DNA from: Immersiella caudata
Lineage: Eukaryota; Ascomycota; Sordariomycetes; Sordariales; Lasiosphaeriaceae
Assembly: GCA_030512335.1 (NCBI GenBank)
Contig: JAULSU010000004.1
Span: forward strand, 4,774,001 to 4,838,000
Direction of reading: 5' to 3'
DNA: 64,000 nucleotides
In this document: one piece after another, positions 11,439 through 22,608 of the stretch
How positions within the stretch are numbered: the first letter of the stretch is position 1
Layout: each line of letters starts with the position of its first letter
Translations under genes and position numbers: made by a program
The notes under the pieces: generated by a model
What the model saw: the letters and a program-made list of their open reading frames with translations, nothing else
What the model was told of the DNA's origin: nothing
Databases searched by the model: none

Positions 11439-12265
11439 TCATTTCGTAGTAGTAAGAAAGCGACATCGAGGTGCCCATGCTCTGCAGCGGCCTCGAGCGC
11501 TATTCGGCCCCCCCTTTGCTGCCGCTGCACCATGAATATCGGCTCCCGCCTGGAGGAGCATCAAGACAATGGCAAGGTAACCATGCATGGCCGCCATTTG
11601 AAGTGCCGTTGCTCCACGGGATCTGCTTAGTGGCCCGTTGACATCTGCACCCCGTGAGAGTAGAAGACGCACCATGTCCTTGTGGGCTACGCTAACGGCT
11701 GCTTGTAGCGCTGCCATGCCCCACCTCGGGCTTGGGGACGTGTTGATATCCGCCCTAGCGCCTAGTAGGGTGTAGACGATGTCAGTATTCTTTGACATGA
11801 TTGCTCCCTGTGGTGCCGCCTTCTCATTTGTGCCGAGGGCTGGGGAGTTGACATCTGCTCCGGCTGCGACGAGGATCTGAACGGTTTGTAGGGATCCTTT
11901 CTCCGCTGCAATCTGCAGACAGCGACTGCCGTCCGCCTGCAGGTCGGCTCGGTGAATGAGTAGGAGGCGGACCATATCATCGCTGCTAGCTTGCCTCTCG
12001 ACTGCCAGCCGTACAGCGGAGCTACCTCGACCGCGTTGAGCTAGGGGCCTGTTTGGACTCACTGCCTTTGCGAGCAGGAGTTTCGCAATGTCGATAAAAT
12101 TTCCCTCAACAACGCTCTTAAGTGCAATCGTACCATTGATTCCGTCTGTACTTGTCCTTGCGTCGATCAAGATACCGACAATATTCCTTGCCGCGCTGCT
12201 GAGTGCTGTCTCGCCGCGAACATGCTACTTGTTGACATTAGCCCTAGCACGTAGAAGCCAGGCCC
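11439..12265 (-). pseudogene. Ankyrin-repeat gene remnant
   Basis: A 243-codon frame (11439-12170) encodes ankyrin repeats, visible as repeated blocks such as LLLSRGADVNG, LVAAGADVN and TALQMAAMHGY. Upstream the same frame continues through an in-frame TAG near 12228-12230 (a likely CAG-to-TAG change) to an ankyrin-like LLRARANVNK segment, then stops abruptly at the boundary of the LTR-like repeat at 12266. No start codon or N-terminal effector domain is left. It looks like the C-terminal part of an ankyrin or NLR-type gene cut off by the repeat. Whether the remaining frame is transcribed cannot be told. Confidence 0.65.
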
Positions 12266-12519
12266 TGTCAGAAAGAAAGGGGGTTCAGGGGCCCTGTCTT
12301 TCGGTCAGCAAAGCTGACTGAATGCCTAGCATTGCCTGAACGCTAGTCAGCCTCAGCCATGATGCTAACGAAGCTGAATCTTACCGTGTTTTTTCTATAA
12401 AGAAGGAGGTTCTGGCTTTCAGCCAGAGCCAGAACCTCAACAAGCAACCTCAAGCAATACAATCAAGCCATTGCAACCCACATCATTTCCACATAATCCA
12501 CGGTGCAGTGTTTCTGACA
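12266..12519 (+). mobile_element. Solo-LTR-like repeat, copy A
   Basis: This 254-bp copy starts TGTCAGAAAG and ends TTTCTGACA, giving 9-bp inverted ends with TG...CA termini. It shares nearly its whole length with copies B and C. The centre has a palindrome that forms a hairpin in the other copies; here it is altered by a short duplication (GCCAGA). A TATAAA-like motif precedes the palindrome. No target-site duplication is visible at this copy. It abuts the ankyrin remnant. Confidence 0.75.
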
Positions 12520-12865
12520 GGATTCCTCTTCTGATGCGCGTTAGCCCAAAACACAGTTTACAGGGGTTCTTTCTTCCTTGGCCCAATTTTACGTTTTTGC
12601 GGCAAGTGTGACCATCGGAACATGCCGTGCTTGTCACAGGGGCCAGAAAAAAAAAGTCTGCGACTGATGGAGTGCAATCTTGGGACCGGCTCTGAGATTG
12701 GTCCGGAGCAAAATCAACCCAGGCTGCGCCAAGACATATTCTCGGCGATTCCCCATAATTTCCCGCAACACGAAACGCGTTTATTCCTCCCGTGTTCATC
12801 CTTCAAGCTGACGAAGTCTCTGCCAAACTCACCTTGGCATACCACGACATAAATCGCCCCCCGCA
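12520..12865. other. Intergenic region, nothing recognised
   Basis: This 346-bp stretch lies between repeat copy A and the start codon of the membrane-protein gene. It presumably includes that gene's promoter. Open frames here cross the repeat and look accidental. Confidence 0.5.
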
Positions 12866-13924
12866 ATGGGACTCCGACCCCGCACACTCAGCCGCGCGCT
12901 CTATACTCTTTTTCTTGCAAGTCTCATCAAGGCACAAAATGGATGCTACTACCCCAACGGCAACCCAAGCGCGGACATCCCCTGCGACTCCTCCGCCCCC
13001 GTAAGCATGTGCTGCGGCAGTCGGTCGTCCTGTCTCTCTTCCGGCTTGTGTCTCATTGACGGCACATCCGCAACCAGCGGAATCAGCTACGCCCGCGGAA
13101 CATGCACCGACCCAACCTGGAAGAGCCCGTTTTGCCCGCAGCATTGCCAGCTGAGCCAGGAGACGGCGAGGGGAAATACCTCGGCGTATGATTTTCGGGC
13201 CGGAGGCGTGCAAGTCTGGGAGTGCGTCGGTGAAGGGTATGCGGAGCCTGCCGCGTATTGCTGCGAGTCGATATCGGAGAAGACGCGGTGTTGCCAGACA
13301 GCGGAGGCTGTTTTCTCGTTGCCCGGGGCGACCATCGGTAATGCGGCTTCGGTGCAGACGTTTGTGGGTGTTGGGGGAAGTACCCTCAGCCAGACTCGGA
13401 CTTCCACGGCGCCAAGTTCTACCAGCGGTTCCTCCACAGGGACTTCTTCAACGCCTGAGTCGAAGGCGACGACGGAAGATCCGACAAGGACGGGCACGGG
13501 CGATTCATCTCGATCGACGGCGGGTTTACCCGAAGCGTCGACCGGAGGTGGAGGGCTCAGTCGTGAAGCGAGGCTTGGAGTCGCCATTGCGATACCGCTC
13601 GTCGCGGTGGCAGTTCTCGCCGTGCTGGTACTTCTGTGGTATCGGAAGAAACAAGCGGCCAACGCAGCTACGGTGTCCAACGTAGCTCAGAGCAGACCGG
13701 GGGAGTGGCATAAAGCCGAGCTGGACGGGAACGGAGTACCCGTTGGCGCGTTCCCAAACGAGCTCGACTCGAACAACGAGGTGAAAGAGCTTGGTCCTGG
13801 TGCGATGATCACGGGGCTACCCGGAGGGGTACATGGCCTTGTTACAGCTGACTCCGCCCCTGGCTATGGTGGCAGCTCTTCTGGGAACCAGCCCGCTGAG
13901 CTTGATACTCAAAGGAGGCGGTGA
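12866..13924 (+). CDS. Cys-rich, Ser/Thr-rich single-pass membrane protein
   Basis: A single exon encodes 352 residues with no frame problem. The order is a signal peptide (about 1-23), a Cys-rich ectodomain (about 25-150) with a CCGS motif and repeated paired Cys, a mucin-like Ser/Thr/Gly segment (about 165-230), one transmembrane helix (about 236-258) followed by basic RKK, and a cytoplasmic tail of about 95 residues. This resembles a common class of ascomycete surface proteins, often noted as putative wall-stress sensors, although the ectodomain is not a WSC or Mid2 domain I can confirm. Likely at the plasma membrane with an O-glycosylated stalk. Function is not known. Confidence 0.75.
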   Translation: MGLRPRTLSRALYTLFLASLIKAQNGCYYPNGNPSADIPCDSSAPVSMCCGSRSSCLSSGLCLIDGTSATSGISYARGTCTDPTWKSPFCPQHCQLSQETARGNTSAYDFRAGGVQVWECVGEGYAEPAAYCCESISEKTRCCQTAEAVFSLPGATIGNAASVQTFVGVGGSTLSQTRTSTAPSSTSGSSTGTSSTPESKATTEDPTRTGTGDSSRSTAGLPEASTGGGGLSREARLGVAIAIPLVAVAVLAVLVLLWYRKKQAANAATVSNVAQSRPGEWHKAELDGNGVPVGAFPNELDSNNEVKELGPGAMITGLPGGVHGLVTADSAPGYGGSSSGNQPAELDTQRRR

Positions 13925-14419
13925 TAGCATACACGGTATATTCATTTCTTCACTCCTCGTTTCATCCATCTCTGCATATCGCTCAAGTTACATGTGTGTA
14001 GCGTTCTCCCTGCGACTTCGGAGTTTGTACCATCACTTTCATTCTTGAGTTCAGATAGGTTGATGAGGAGGGAGACCCGCGCCAACGTCTAAAGTTCTCA
14101 GCACCCGAATCCACTTCAAATTCAAACTTCCCTCGTCGCTTGTTTGAACAGCCATCTCAACCAGGACAGGTCCCCTGCTTTTGTTCCCGAGAGATCAGTC
14201 AAGCGCAGCTTGCCAACGACAATACCTGTGAGTTTATGGAGACTGGAACTCGAATTGCGAGAGCAACTGTAAGCGAGCAACCCGGAAATGGCCTCTGGCT
14301 ATCCACTGAGCTTATCAAGATCGATCCATCCACTCCATCGACCCCGAGTGAGAGAAAAAATCAGAGCGCGGCGGCCGTGCAGATCGTAGTAGCGAACAAG
14401 GTCCCAGACAGTAGCCAAT

Positions 14420-15440
14420 TATTATAGAATATGGTAGAATTTACTTAAAAAACCTATACTATATTGACCTTTTAACATAACAGTATTATAATCTAGCTTT
14501 ATATAAGGGTTTATAATATATAACCTTAATCCTATTAGTATTTTAGTTTAGTTTAGTTTAGTTTAGTTTAGTACACTAAGCAACTAATACTAAACTAACT
14601 AAGAAAACTAAAACTAATACTAAATACTAAGAACTAAAATCACAACCCCGGTAACATGCAAAGGTTCCACACTAAGGTATCTTTCTGCCATGTGGCTAGA
14701 GTTAAGGGAGGCCTCTAAGCTATCCTACTGTAATAAAGACTTAGCTGTCTTGTTTAGCCTCTGTGACGACCTGCAGGCCGCCCTTGTGGCCGGCGCGGAC
14801 CGACGTGTCCCCGCACTGTTTGATCACTGTGCTCACTCTCTTCCAAGAATGATCACAGTGAGCACGCTAACAAATTGATCACCCCGCTCAACACTAAGGG
14901 CCCAGTGATCACAGTGATCAAGGTACTTTAGTACCCCGATTATACTGTCCTGTATAGTCAGATTCCTTATACTGTTCGGTATAAGAAGCCATCACTATAG
15001 CTATAGTAGAGTAAGGGACCCTTCTGGTTCCTTACATAAGTATTTGCTTTATCGATTGAACTAACTTTAATTATGTCTTACTGTGTAATTACTTAGAGTG
15101 CTACTGCCTATTATAGTGATATACAACCGTTGATATTGTGAACCCCCATCTGTGAGGACTTGCTTCTGTAAACTCCCCTCTTACTGCACCCCTTAGTTGC
15201 GGCTTCTTACTCTACCGGAACCTCGCATCCTACCCCTTCGGCTTCTACGCACCAGTCGCCCTCTTGGCTACCGTAGTGTGGGTCGTAACAGCCTCTTATT
15301 CGGGCAGGGGTCCCTCTAATATTCCATTTCCCGATCATGCTGAGAAATAGACTCAGCTATTCTACGCCGTTACTCCATTAGTATTATGTGAGGCGTCCAA
15401 CTTAATAATGTGTAGTAAGCGGATAAGGTTCTTAAACGGC
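14420..15440. repeat. AT-rich island with imperfect hairpins
   Basis: Composition drops sharply in G+C from about 14420. It contains a TTTAG tandem array (about 14542-14571) whose flanks form an imperfect inverted repeat with sequence near 14585-14632. Farther right, TGATCAC motifs recur at about 14820-14925, with GTGCTCACT and its complement forming another stem. No open frame is meaningful. Such islands in ascomycetes are often repeats eroded by RIP; I cannot name the parent element. The stretch 13925-14420 is ordinary intergenic sequence with nothing recognised. Confidence 0.6.
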
Positions 15441-15896
15441 CGCGAAGCGGTTCAACCTCGTGTACATCTACGTGTTTTGCCTGTCGGGCGCGGCGCTGAT
15501 CATCATGACGCTGCTGTATGTTATATCGAGGATGAATACGAGGAGCACGCCGATGCAGACGGTTACGACGGGTGTGAATGTTATGCTGGGGGTGGGGTTG
15601 ATGTTGTTGAGTGCTATGCCGAGGTTTGAGTCGCATGCCAAGTTTGCGATGACGCCGTGGATTGTTCCGGCGATTTGTTTGGTTTATGCGGGGGGCGTTG
15701 GTTATGTTGCATTTGGCGAGGTGGTTTAGGTTGGAGGGTGGTGAGGGGGGTGACAGTGGGAGTGTGACGGAGGTGAAGTCTAAGGCGGTGGTGGCGGGGA
15801 CTGGCGGGGATGGGAATGGGAAGCCGGCTGTTGATGCAAGTGTGGTTGCTGTGGCTGCTCCGGTGGTAATAACGGATCAAGGGACGGGACAGTAGG
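15440..15896 (+). pseudogene. 3' remnant of a multi-pass membrane protein gene, LtrA-like
   Basis: Good coding sequence begins abruptly at about 15440, right after the AT-rich island. It encodes three hydrophobic segments, including FNLVYIYVFCLSGAALIIM and TPWIVPAICLVYAGGVGYV, up to a TAG at 15727-15729. In the +2 frame a hydrophilic Gly/Val tail continues to 15895, suggesting a frameshift or an early stop near the original end. The sequence resembles the C-terminus of fungal low-temperature-requirement-A-like proteins, a tentative assignment from memory of the family. All N-terminal helices are missing, so the copy is not functional. Confidence 0.45.
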
Positions 15897-16281
15897 GTCG
15901 ACGGTGCTGGTGGTAACAGAAGACATAGGGCAAGGTACTTAGTAGCCCCCATCCAGTGGAAAGCCTTGCGGCAACCTGGAAGAGCCCCCAACTCTCCCGA
16001 TAAAAGAGCACGTGCATTTGAGTGTGGTTACAAAACCCCGCACGCTAGGCAGAATTGAGTCGTTGCCTCTAGCCGGCACAGCCTTCCATTGACACCCAAT
16101 ACTTTTCACCCATTTCGTTTTAGGCACAGACCTTGGGCGGGATACGAGGGCATACGAGGAGGACACGAGCTCGCCGCCATTTGCGTCATGCACTACCACT
16201 GCGACTTGTTGAAACAAAGCCGCCCGAAGTAACATAGAAGATATCAACGTCGATTTGTGTAAAGTCCGCTGAGCAAGAACG
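15897..16281. other. Upstream region of the NLR gene
   Basis: About 385 bp between the membrane-protein remnant and the NLR start codon. No gene and no clear core promoter element was identified. Confidence 0.4.
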
Positions 16282-19200
16282 ATGGTGGCGCCGACAGGCC
16301 TGAGTGTTCTCCACGACCCACCTTCAGGGAACACCAATGTCGAGTAAGTAGTACCACTTTCAAAAATGTGGATCTGATCCAAGTTTGTACATCCTCTAAC
16401 CTCTCTTCCATGAAGCATCGTCTTTGTACATGGCCTTCAAGGCCACCCTGAGAGGACATGGCGACACGATGACGGCGAGTCCTCGCAAGACTTGCCCGCC
16501 TCCTCCTCGTCTGCCCCATTCTCAAAGCGGCGGAGGATGGATGGAAACCCATCCAGAGATACAAACCTCACAAGAGCAATCTTTTGGCCGAAGGACCTGC
16601 TTCCAAGGTACTGCCCAGCCGCACGCATCCTGACTTTCGGGTACGATAGTGTTATCACACGAGGCTATCTATCGGTCGATCGGGGCAGCATATTCTCGCA
16701 CTCCCGGGATCTGCTACACGAGCTCTTGAGGCACCGGGTCAATGGTCGTTGTATCATCTTCGTCGCTCATTCTCTCGGCGGAATCATTGTCAAAGAGGTC
16801 TTGCGTCGCTCCGACTCGCGGATAGCGGAACACCGTGACATACTCACTTCGACGACCGGTGTGGTTTTCATGGGGACTCCTCATCGTGGGAGCCCAGGGC
16901 TCGCGTCAATCGGGGATGCTGTCCGCAAAGTGGCCCAGAACATCCTCAGGATGAATACGAACGAGCAGGTCATAAGAGCTCTAGGGTTGAATTCGCCAGA
17001 GTTAGAGTTATGCCGAGAGAGTTTCGTTGCCTTGTGGCAAACCCATGGGTTCCAGGTCAAGAGTTTTCAGGAGGCGAGACCACTTACGGGCGTCAAACTT
17101 GGCTTTCTTGCTGAGAAAGTCGTGCCAGACACGTCGTCTTCATTAGACGACCCAAGGGAAAAGATTGAGACCATTGCCGCAAACCACATGGAAATGTGCC
17201 GCTTTAGTGGTATGAATGACCCGGGTTTTGTGAAAGTGGCGAGTGTGCTTCGCGAATTTTCCAAGTTCCGGCCAGGTGAGAAGAATCTCCTATTTACGCA
17301 TCATGGTAGACACTCAGGCGCTAACAAAACATCAGTCGAAACTCGTAAGCCAATACTTTTTCCCACTATTTGAGTCATTGTGTATGTACTGATCTCGGTC
17401 AAAAGACTGCTCCCAAGCACTTTCGTTCCCACAGATGAGGTACCGGGAATCTGCTATCAGAGATCCTCTATCCAAGACTTGCGATTGGCTTTTTTCCCAC
17501 GACGTCTACCAGAGATGGGAAAGTCGTTCCGACCCCACATTACGCGGCAGGTTTCTGTGGGTAAAGGGAAAGCCCGGAACGGGGAAGTCGACCTTGATGA
17601 AACAAGCAGTCAGAAGAGCAAAACTTCGAGAGAAAACAGAGGCAATAGTGATCGGCGCCTTCTTCTTCAGCGCCCGCGGCACCATTCTCGAGCGAAGTCC
17701 ACGCGGCATGATGCTAACCTTGTGTCGGGATCTATTTGATCGTGATGATGACTTCAAAACTCACGTCATACGTCACTACAAATCGCAGTGGGAGTTGCAC
17801 CCAGACCGTGGCATGGCTGAAGTCCCTACGGCAGGCTGGTGGTCTCCTGACGAAGAAGAGCTGCAGAATCTGTTTATGAGCGGCCTGTCTTGCAGACCAA
17901 ATTCTGCCCCACCGGTTGTGCTCTTTATTGATGCTCTCGATGAGTGTGAGGGGAATGGCGCTAGGGGGGTTGTTCGTTATCTCGTGACGCTTCTCGAAGC
18001 TGCCGAGACAGCCGGACAAAGGCTGGAGCTTTGCCTGTCGAGTCGCCATTACCCGACAATCACGACAGCTCGAAGTGTCGACATATTCGTGGAGGACGGT
18101 AATCCGGACGATATTCTGCTCTACATCAGAAGCAAAATCCCCAATGGTATTATGCCGGATTCTCGGGCCGTCGACATCCTGCGCAACCTTATACTAGAAA
18201 AGTCATCAGGCATCTTTCTATGGGTTGTTATGGTGATTGACGATGTTCTCAGGGACGTCGACGAAGGCAAAGCGGCATCCGAAATCGAGCAGTCACTTGA
18301 GGAGGTGCCGGGTGACCTCCTTCCGTTGTTTTCGACTCTTATCGGCACCATTCGCCCTAATGAGCGACCTGCGGCGGTTCGCTTGATCCAGTGGATATTG
18401 TTGTCCAATACGGCTATCCCCCTGAAGAGTCTGCATGCGATTCTAGTTTGTTCTGACGATACCATCCAAACGCTCAACGCCGGGTATGGGGAACAGCCTA
18501 GAAACAGCCTCGAACTGTCGCTTGTGTGGGACATCGACTTGGAACGAATGAAGCGGAATATCTGCTCCATTTCCCGCGGCCTCATTGAAGTCAAGGTTGA
18601 CCGACTGGGAACTCACATTGTTCAGTTCATCCACGAGTCCGTCAGAGAATTCTTCTTCACCGAAGGACACCTTCTCTTTCAAAGCCCCAACTTTCTTAAC
18701 ATTGGCCGTCTGATGATCATCAAGACACTGGCACATGCGCTGTGTCTCCCACGTCTGATCAAAAGTCACCGGCTGTTTGATCAAAGCCAGGGATCCAGAT
18801 TTGGCGCGAGCCTGGACATTGAGTTCCTCTGGTACCTGGCTGCTGAAAAATTGCGTCAGCAGGCTATTGAAGCGAGACAGAACGTCATGTTACCGGTCCC
18901 AATCATCCATCTGGCGGGAAGGGTGACGGCTATCCTCGCCAGGAGAGGTGCGTCGAGTCAGCGAAGACCACGGTGGCGCTCCCTTCTACGCGAGGCGGAG
19001 CAGGTGGCCCAAGTCAGGGGGCATGGTATGGGTCCTCACATTGAATGCGACAACCAACTTACATCCTGCGCTGTCACACTTGCTCTCGCATGCAGTCGTC
19101 TCGTTTCCGCCCTTGAACACAACCAGAGCGTGGAAAACTCCTCTAGTATCGCCGGCTTTCCTTTTCCGGTCCTGGAGGCCACACACATGGACTGGAAGAC

Positions 19201-20197
19201 GCCACCGTACTCCAATCATGATGGCATACAAGCCGCTTATTTTGGGTCTAGCGACACACCATTTGAGCTGCAGCTCCGTCAGCGGAAAGAACACGAGGCG
19301 GTGGCGAAATTACGAAGACTGGCCAGCATTGTCCCCAAACTCGACCTAGCCGACAATGAGGGGAACACCGTTTTGCATACTGCTTCCTGGTTGGGCATGA
19401 CGGCCATCGTCAAGATGTTGCTGGATTATGGCTGCAGTCCCAACGTCTTGAACTACTACGAAATGAGCCCTCTGCTCCTAGCTTGCCAGTATGGCCATCT
19501 GGAAGTAGTCCGACTGCTTCTGGAAGCTGGGGCTGACCCCGGGATGAGAGGGCCCGAGGGCTACACACCCTTACACCTGGCGGTCGAATCATCAAATTCT
19601 GGTGTGGTTGATCTGCTAATCACGCACGGCGCAGACATTTTAGCTACGGATTCCCATCGTTCAACGCCGCTCCACGTCGCTTCCAAGTTTCAAGCTTGTG
19701 AGCGCGTCAAGAACGCGCTGATTCGAGTAGGCGCTGATCGCGACGCTGTGGATAAGGATTTTCTCACCCCCATACAAATATCCCTCTTCTATGGATTCAG
19801 TGATGGGTTAATAATATCAGGCGCCCACATAAACGGCGACAGGATGCTCTCATCTGCCATTGGTAATAAGAATAAGAAACGACGCTACGATGGCTCCATC
19901 GAGGTCCCGCCGTCAGCTTGGGAGCCGCCCCCAAGACCCAAAAGTTCCCTTTCTCATCAAGCTATCATAAGGGCGGCAGCGCCAGACAGTGAGATCCGGC
20001 CTGCTGCTGAGGGCAAAACAGACATCGATTCCGCAACCGGTGGCTCTCCGTCTAATCAGACGGAGGCTACAAACATATCGACAGAAAACCCCTCCTTGAA
20101 GGCCCCACAAGCGGTTCTGGGCCAGAATTCCGTCTTCTTTCTTCCGCGAAGAGACTATCACTCTTGGGGCGGCGGCAATGCTGGATATGGGGGTTGA
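16282..20197 (+). CDS. NLR-type protein: SesB-like hydrolase, NACHT and ankyrin repeats
   Basis: Exons are 16282-16343, 16416-17275, a 9-nt microexon 17336-17344, and 17406-20197, giving 1,240 residues. Residues about 21-290 form an alpha/beta-hydrolase domain: IVFVHGLQGHPERTW at the start, AHSLGG with the likely nucleophile Ser at about 140, and FMGTPHRGS. This is the SesB-like N-terminal domain of fungal NLRs. The NACHT has P-loop GKPGTGKST (about 365-373) and Walker B VLFIDALDE (about 481). Ankyrin repeats occupy about 956-1110, followed by a disordered tail. Such proteins act in allorecognition and regulated cell death; that role is inferred. Skipping the microexon also keeps the frame, so two isoforms differing by three residues are possible. 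The intron-1 join is strongly supported because it rebuilds the VHG strand. Confidence 0.85.
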
Positions 20198-20367
20198 AAC
20201 TGGAAGTGCGCGAATACGTGTGGAGAGGAGTAGCTGAGGATCACTAACTCTCACTCATAAGGAGGAATGAATCCAACATATTTTTGGCTGTCTTTACAAA
20301 AACATAACTGAGGCACTTGTTAGAACGCTTCTGGTGGTCTCACTTCTTTGCGTATATTCGGCCCTTG

Positions 20368-20613
20368 TGTCAGAAAGAAAGGGGTTCAGGGGCCCTGGGC
20401 TTCCGGTCAACGAAGCTGACTGGATGCCTGGCACCGCCTGAACGCCAGTCAGCCTCAGCCATGATGTTGACGAAGCTGGATCCTACGAAGTGGTCTATAA
20501 AGAAGGAGGTTCTGGCTTTCAGCCAGAACCTCAACAAGCGACCTCACGCAATACGATCAAGCCATTTGCAACCCCACTATTTCCACACAATCCACGGTGC
20601 TGTGTTTCTGACG
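20368..20613 (+). mobile_element. Solo-LTR-like repeat, copy B
   Basis: About 246 bp, in the same orientation as copy A: TGTCAGAAAG at the left, TTTCTGAC at the right, TATAAA and the perfect 12-bp-stem palindrome (GAGGTTCTGGCT, loop TTC, AGCCAGAACCTC) in the middle. It lies 170 bp past the NLR stop codon. No target-site duplication is evident. Confidence 0.75.
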
Positions 20614-21763
20614 GAAACTGGCCTTCTCCGATTAAAAACAGGCAAAGTAAAAAAAATCACCAAATTAAGCCAAGCAAGCCAGACCAGCCAGCGTCGAGCT
20701 AAATCAACAACCAACTAAGGATTAATTAGGCTGCCCGCACGTTAAGCAACTCACGTGTACCCTTATTAGTTTAAATTAGATAAGGGGAGTCCGTATTACT
20801 AATACCCACTAAAGGGAGTAGAATGGGGGGTTTGGGATCCGGGCGAGGTTTTCCCCTTTCCTGTAAGTGGAATAGGGAGAGGTTTCTGTAGTTATTACAG
20901 AGCTGAATCGGTGTTCTGTTAGCGTGCCCTCTGGGCGCTAGAGGTACCCTAATAAAACCCATTAAACACTCCGGCTAAGCGCGGCTTCCCCGGGGAGCAC
21001 GACAAATCCAGAAATGAGCACCAAAGACTGGTACGACCTGGACAAGAATGGCACCGTGCTGGTGGGGAGCCACCACTTCATTGCTTCCGACCCGTTCCCG
21101 AGCCGCCAGAAGCGCCTGGTCATCCAGTTCCGTGAGGATAAGGCCATTCTCTTCTGGGGTATCTCTGGTGTACACGACCCCTCCACAAAATTCTGCATCT
21201 CAAGACGGATGATATCCCGCCTTTGATACTTCCTTGCACATCAAAATTAGCGAACCCGTCTCGCTGAATTTGTGTTCTTCAACTACAAACAAGCCCAAAG
21301 AACCAAGGGCCAAGGCACAACGGCAACCTTGCAAAAGCTGGCAACACATCGCAGCTTATCAAGGACGATGAATCGGGAGCTGGCTGTGAATGGGGGGAAG
21401 GGTCCTGTGAGCTTCAAGTTCACTTGCTGCTAGGGGCACATTTTTGTAGTAATCTTCAAAAAGTGACGTCAATACCCTGAGGTCCTACGGCCAAATTGCG
21501 TGTTTGAGACCACTTTTAAGTCTCCTTGAACGACCTGATCCAACCATGCCCCTGAAAAATAACCGTAATGTCGATGATAATAAACACTCCTAATGCAGAT
21601 ACACACCGCTCCCTTGCCCCCCCTCCCCCCCCCCCCCTCCTCCTCCCCCGGTCCGAGCTCCCTGAATTTCTCAATATTCCAACCGTGCTCCACGAACCTT
21701 CCTTCGTCCTCCAAAACACCACCAGTCTTCAGGACATCCCCACCCTCCCACCTCTACAACACC
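20614..21763. other. Intergenic, AT-leaning with a GC-rich patch
   Basis: From 20614 to about 20980 the sequence is AT-leaning with no frame of note. A GC-richer patch (about 20985-21230) has open frames on both strands, none with a recognisable domain. The rest, to the PEBP stop codon, holds a poly-C run near 21620-21640. No gene is supported. Confidence 0.4.
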
Positions 21764-22608
21764 CTAACAAACAAAATAATTCCCCGCCACTACCCTCCCC
21801 AGCCCCCACCGCTTCTCAAACCTCTCCTGATCCCACCTCGCCCGCTCCATCACCCCCACCCCCTCTTCCCCCTCCAGCCCCATCTCCTCCCTAATCTTCC
21901 TCCCCGTAACCCCCTGGGGCTGCTCCCACATCACAAACACATATCTATGCGGCGTACTCCAACCCGGCGGCGCAGGACCCATGTAGGGAACTACCTCCCC
22001 TGCATTCTCACCGTTTCCCTCTCCCTCAATAAGCCTAATAAACCCATCCTCGGGAATATCCATCCCGCTTTCCAACATCAGATCCGCCTGCAGTGAATGC
22101 AAAAGCGGACCCATAACAGGGAAGGAAGGAAAGGGCGGGTCGATATCCAGCGCCGCGATGAGGTAGTGTGGTGTTTTATTAGAGTCGGCATCGCCGGAGG
22201 AGCTAGAGAAGGAGGAAGAGGAGGAGGAGGAGGAGGAGGAGGAGGAGGAGGAGGAGGAGGAGGAGGAGGAGGAGGAGGAGGAGGAGGAGCAGGAGTGAGA
22301 AGCGGTGCTGGTGGTTGGGGAGAGGTCGCAGTTGGGGAAGGAGAGGTTATCTAGGGCGAGGGCGGAGACGGAGAAAGATGGGGGATAGGTGTAAAAGGAG
22401 GAGGAGCGGGGGAGGTTGGTTCCCGGGGTGGTGAGGGTTGTTTCTGGGGTGGGTTAGAATGTGAGGTGAAAAGAGGTGGGGGGACTAAGGAGGGAGCTTT
22501 ACCTGGGAAATGGATGCGGAGAGGGGCACGGATGGGAGAGGCTGTAGGGTCGGAGGGGGTCAAGGAGGAGAGGATTTGTTTGATGCTGTCGGGTTCCTTG
22601 TTGGGCAT
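21764..22608 (-). CDS. Phosphatidylethanolamine-binding protein with a poly-serine insert
   Basis: Exons 22503-22608 and 21764-22443 with a 59-bp intron give 261 residues. The N-terminus (LRIHFP) and the region YMGPAPPGWSTPHRYVFVMW match the PEBP ligand-pocket region (normally GPxPP...HRYVF). Fungal members include the carboxypeptidase Y inhibitor Tfs1. The family binds anionic lipids or proteases and is usually cytosolic, sometimes secreted; no signal peptide is seen here. A run of 26 serines, then Phe and four more serines, interrupts the fold about one third of the way in, encoded by an uninterrupted TCC array. The usual DPDAP motif is represented by DIDPPFP right after the insert. The reading frame stays open throughout. 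Whether the insert is tolerated in a surface loop is not known. Confidence 0.8.
22220..22288 (-). repeat. (TCC)23 microsatellite coding for poly-serine
   Basis: On the minus strand, 23 consecutive TCC codons, extended by TCT and TCC codons on the 3' side, lie inside exon 2 of the PEBP gene and in frame with it. A TGC codon precedes the array. Confidence 0.95.

Noticed and set aside
14542..14571. TTTAG array as a telomere-like repeat
   Set aside because: Filamentous ascomycete telomeres are TTAGGG; this five-base unit without GGG is just a short tandem repeat.
20985..21230. GC-rich patch with open frames on both strands, for example one starting near 21014
   Set aside because: No domain, no splice structure and similar openness on several frames; too little to call a gene.
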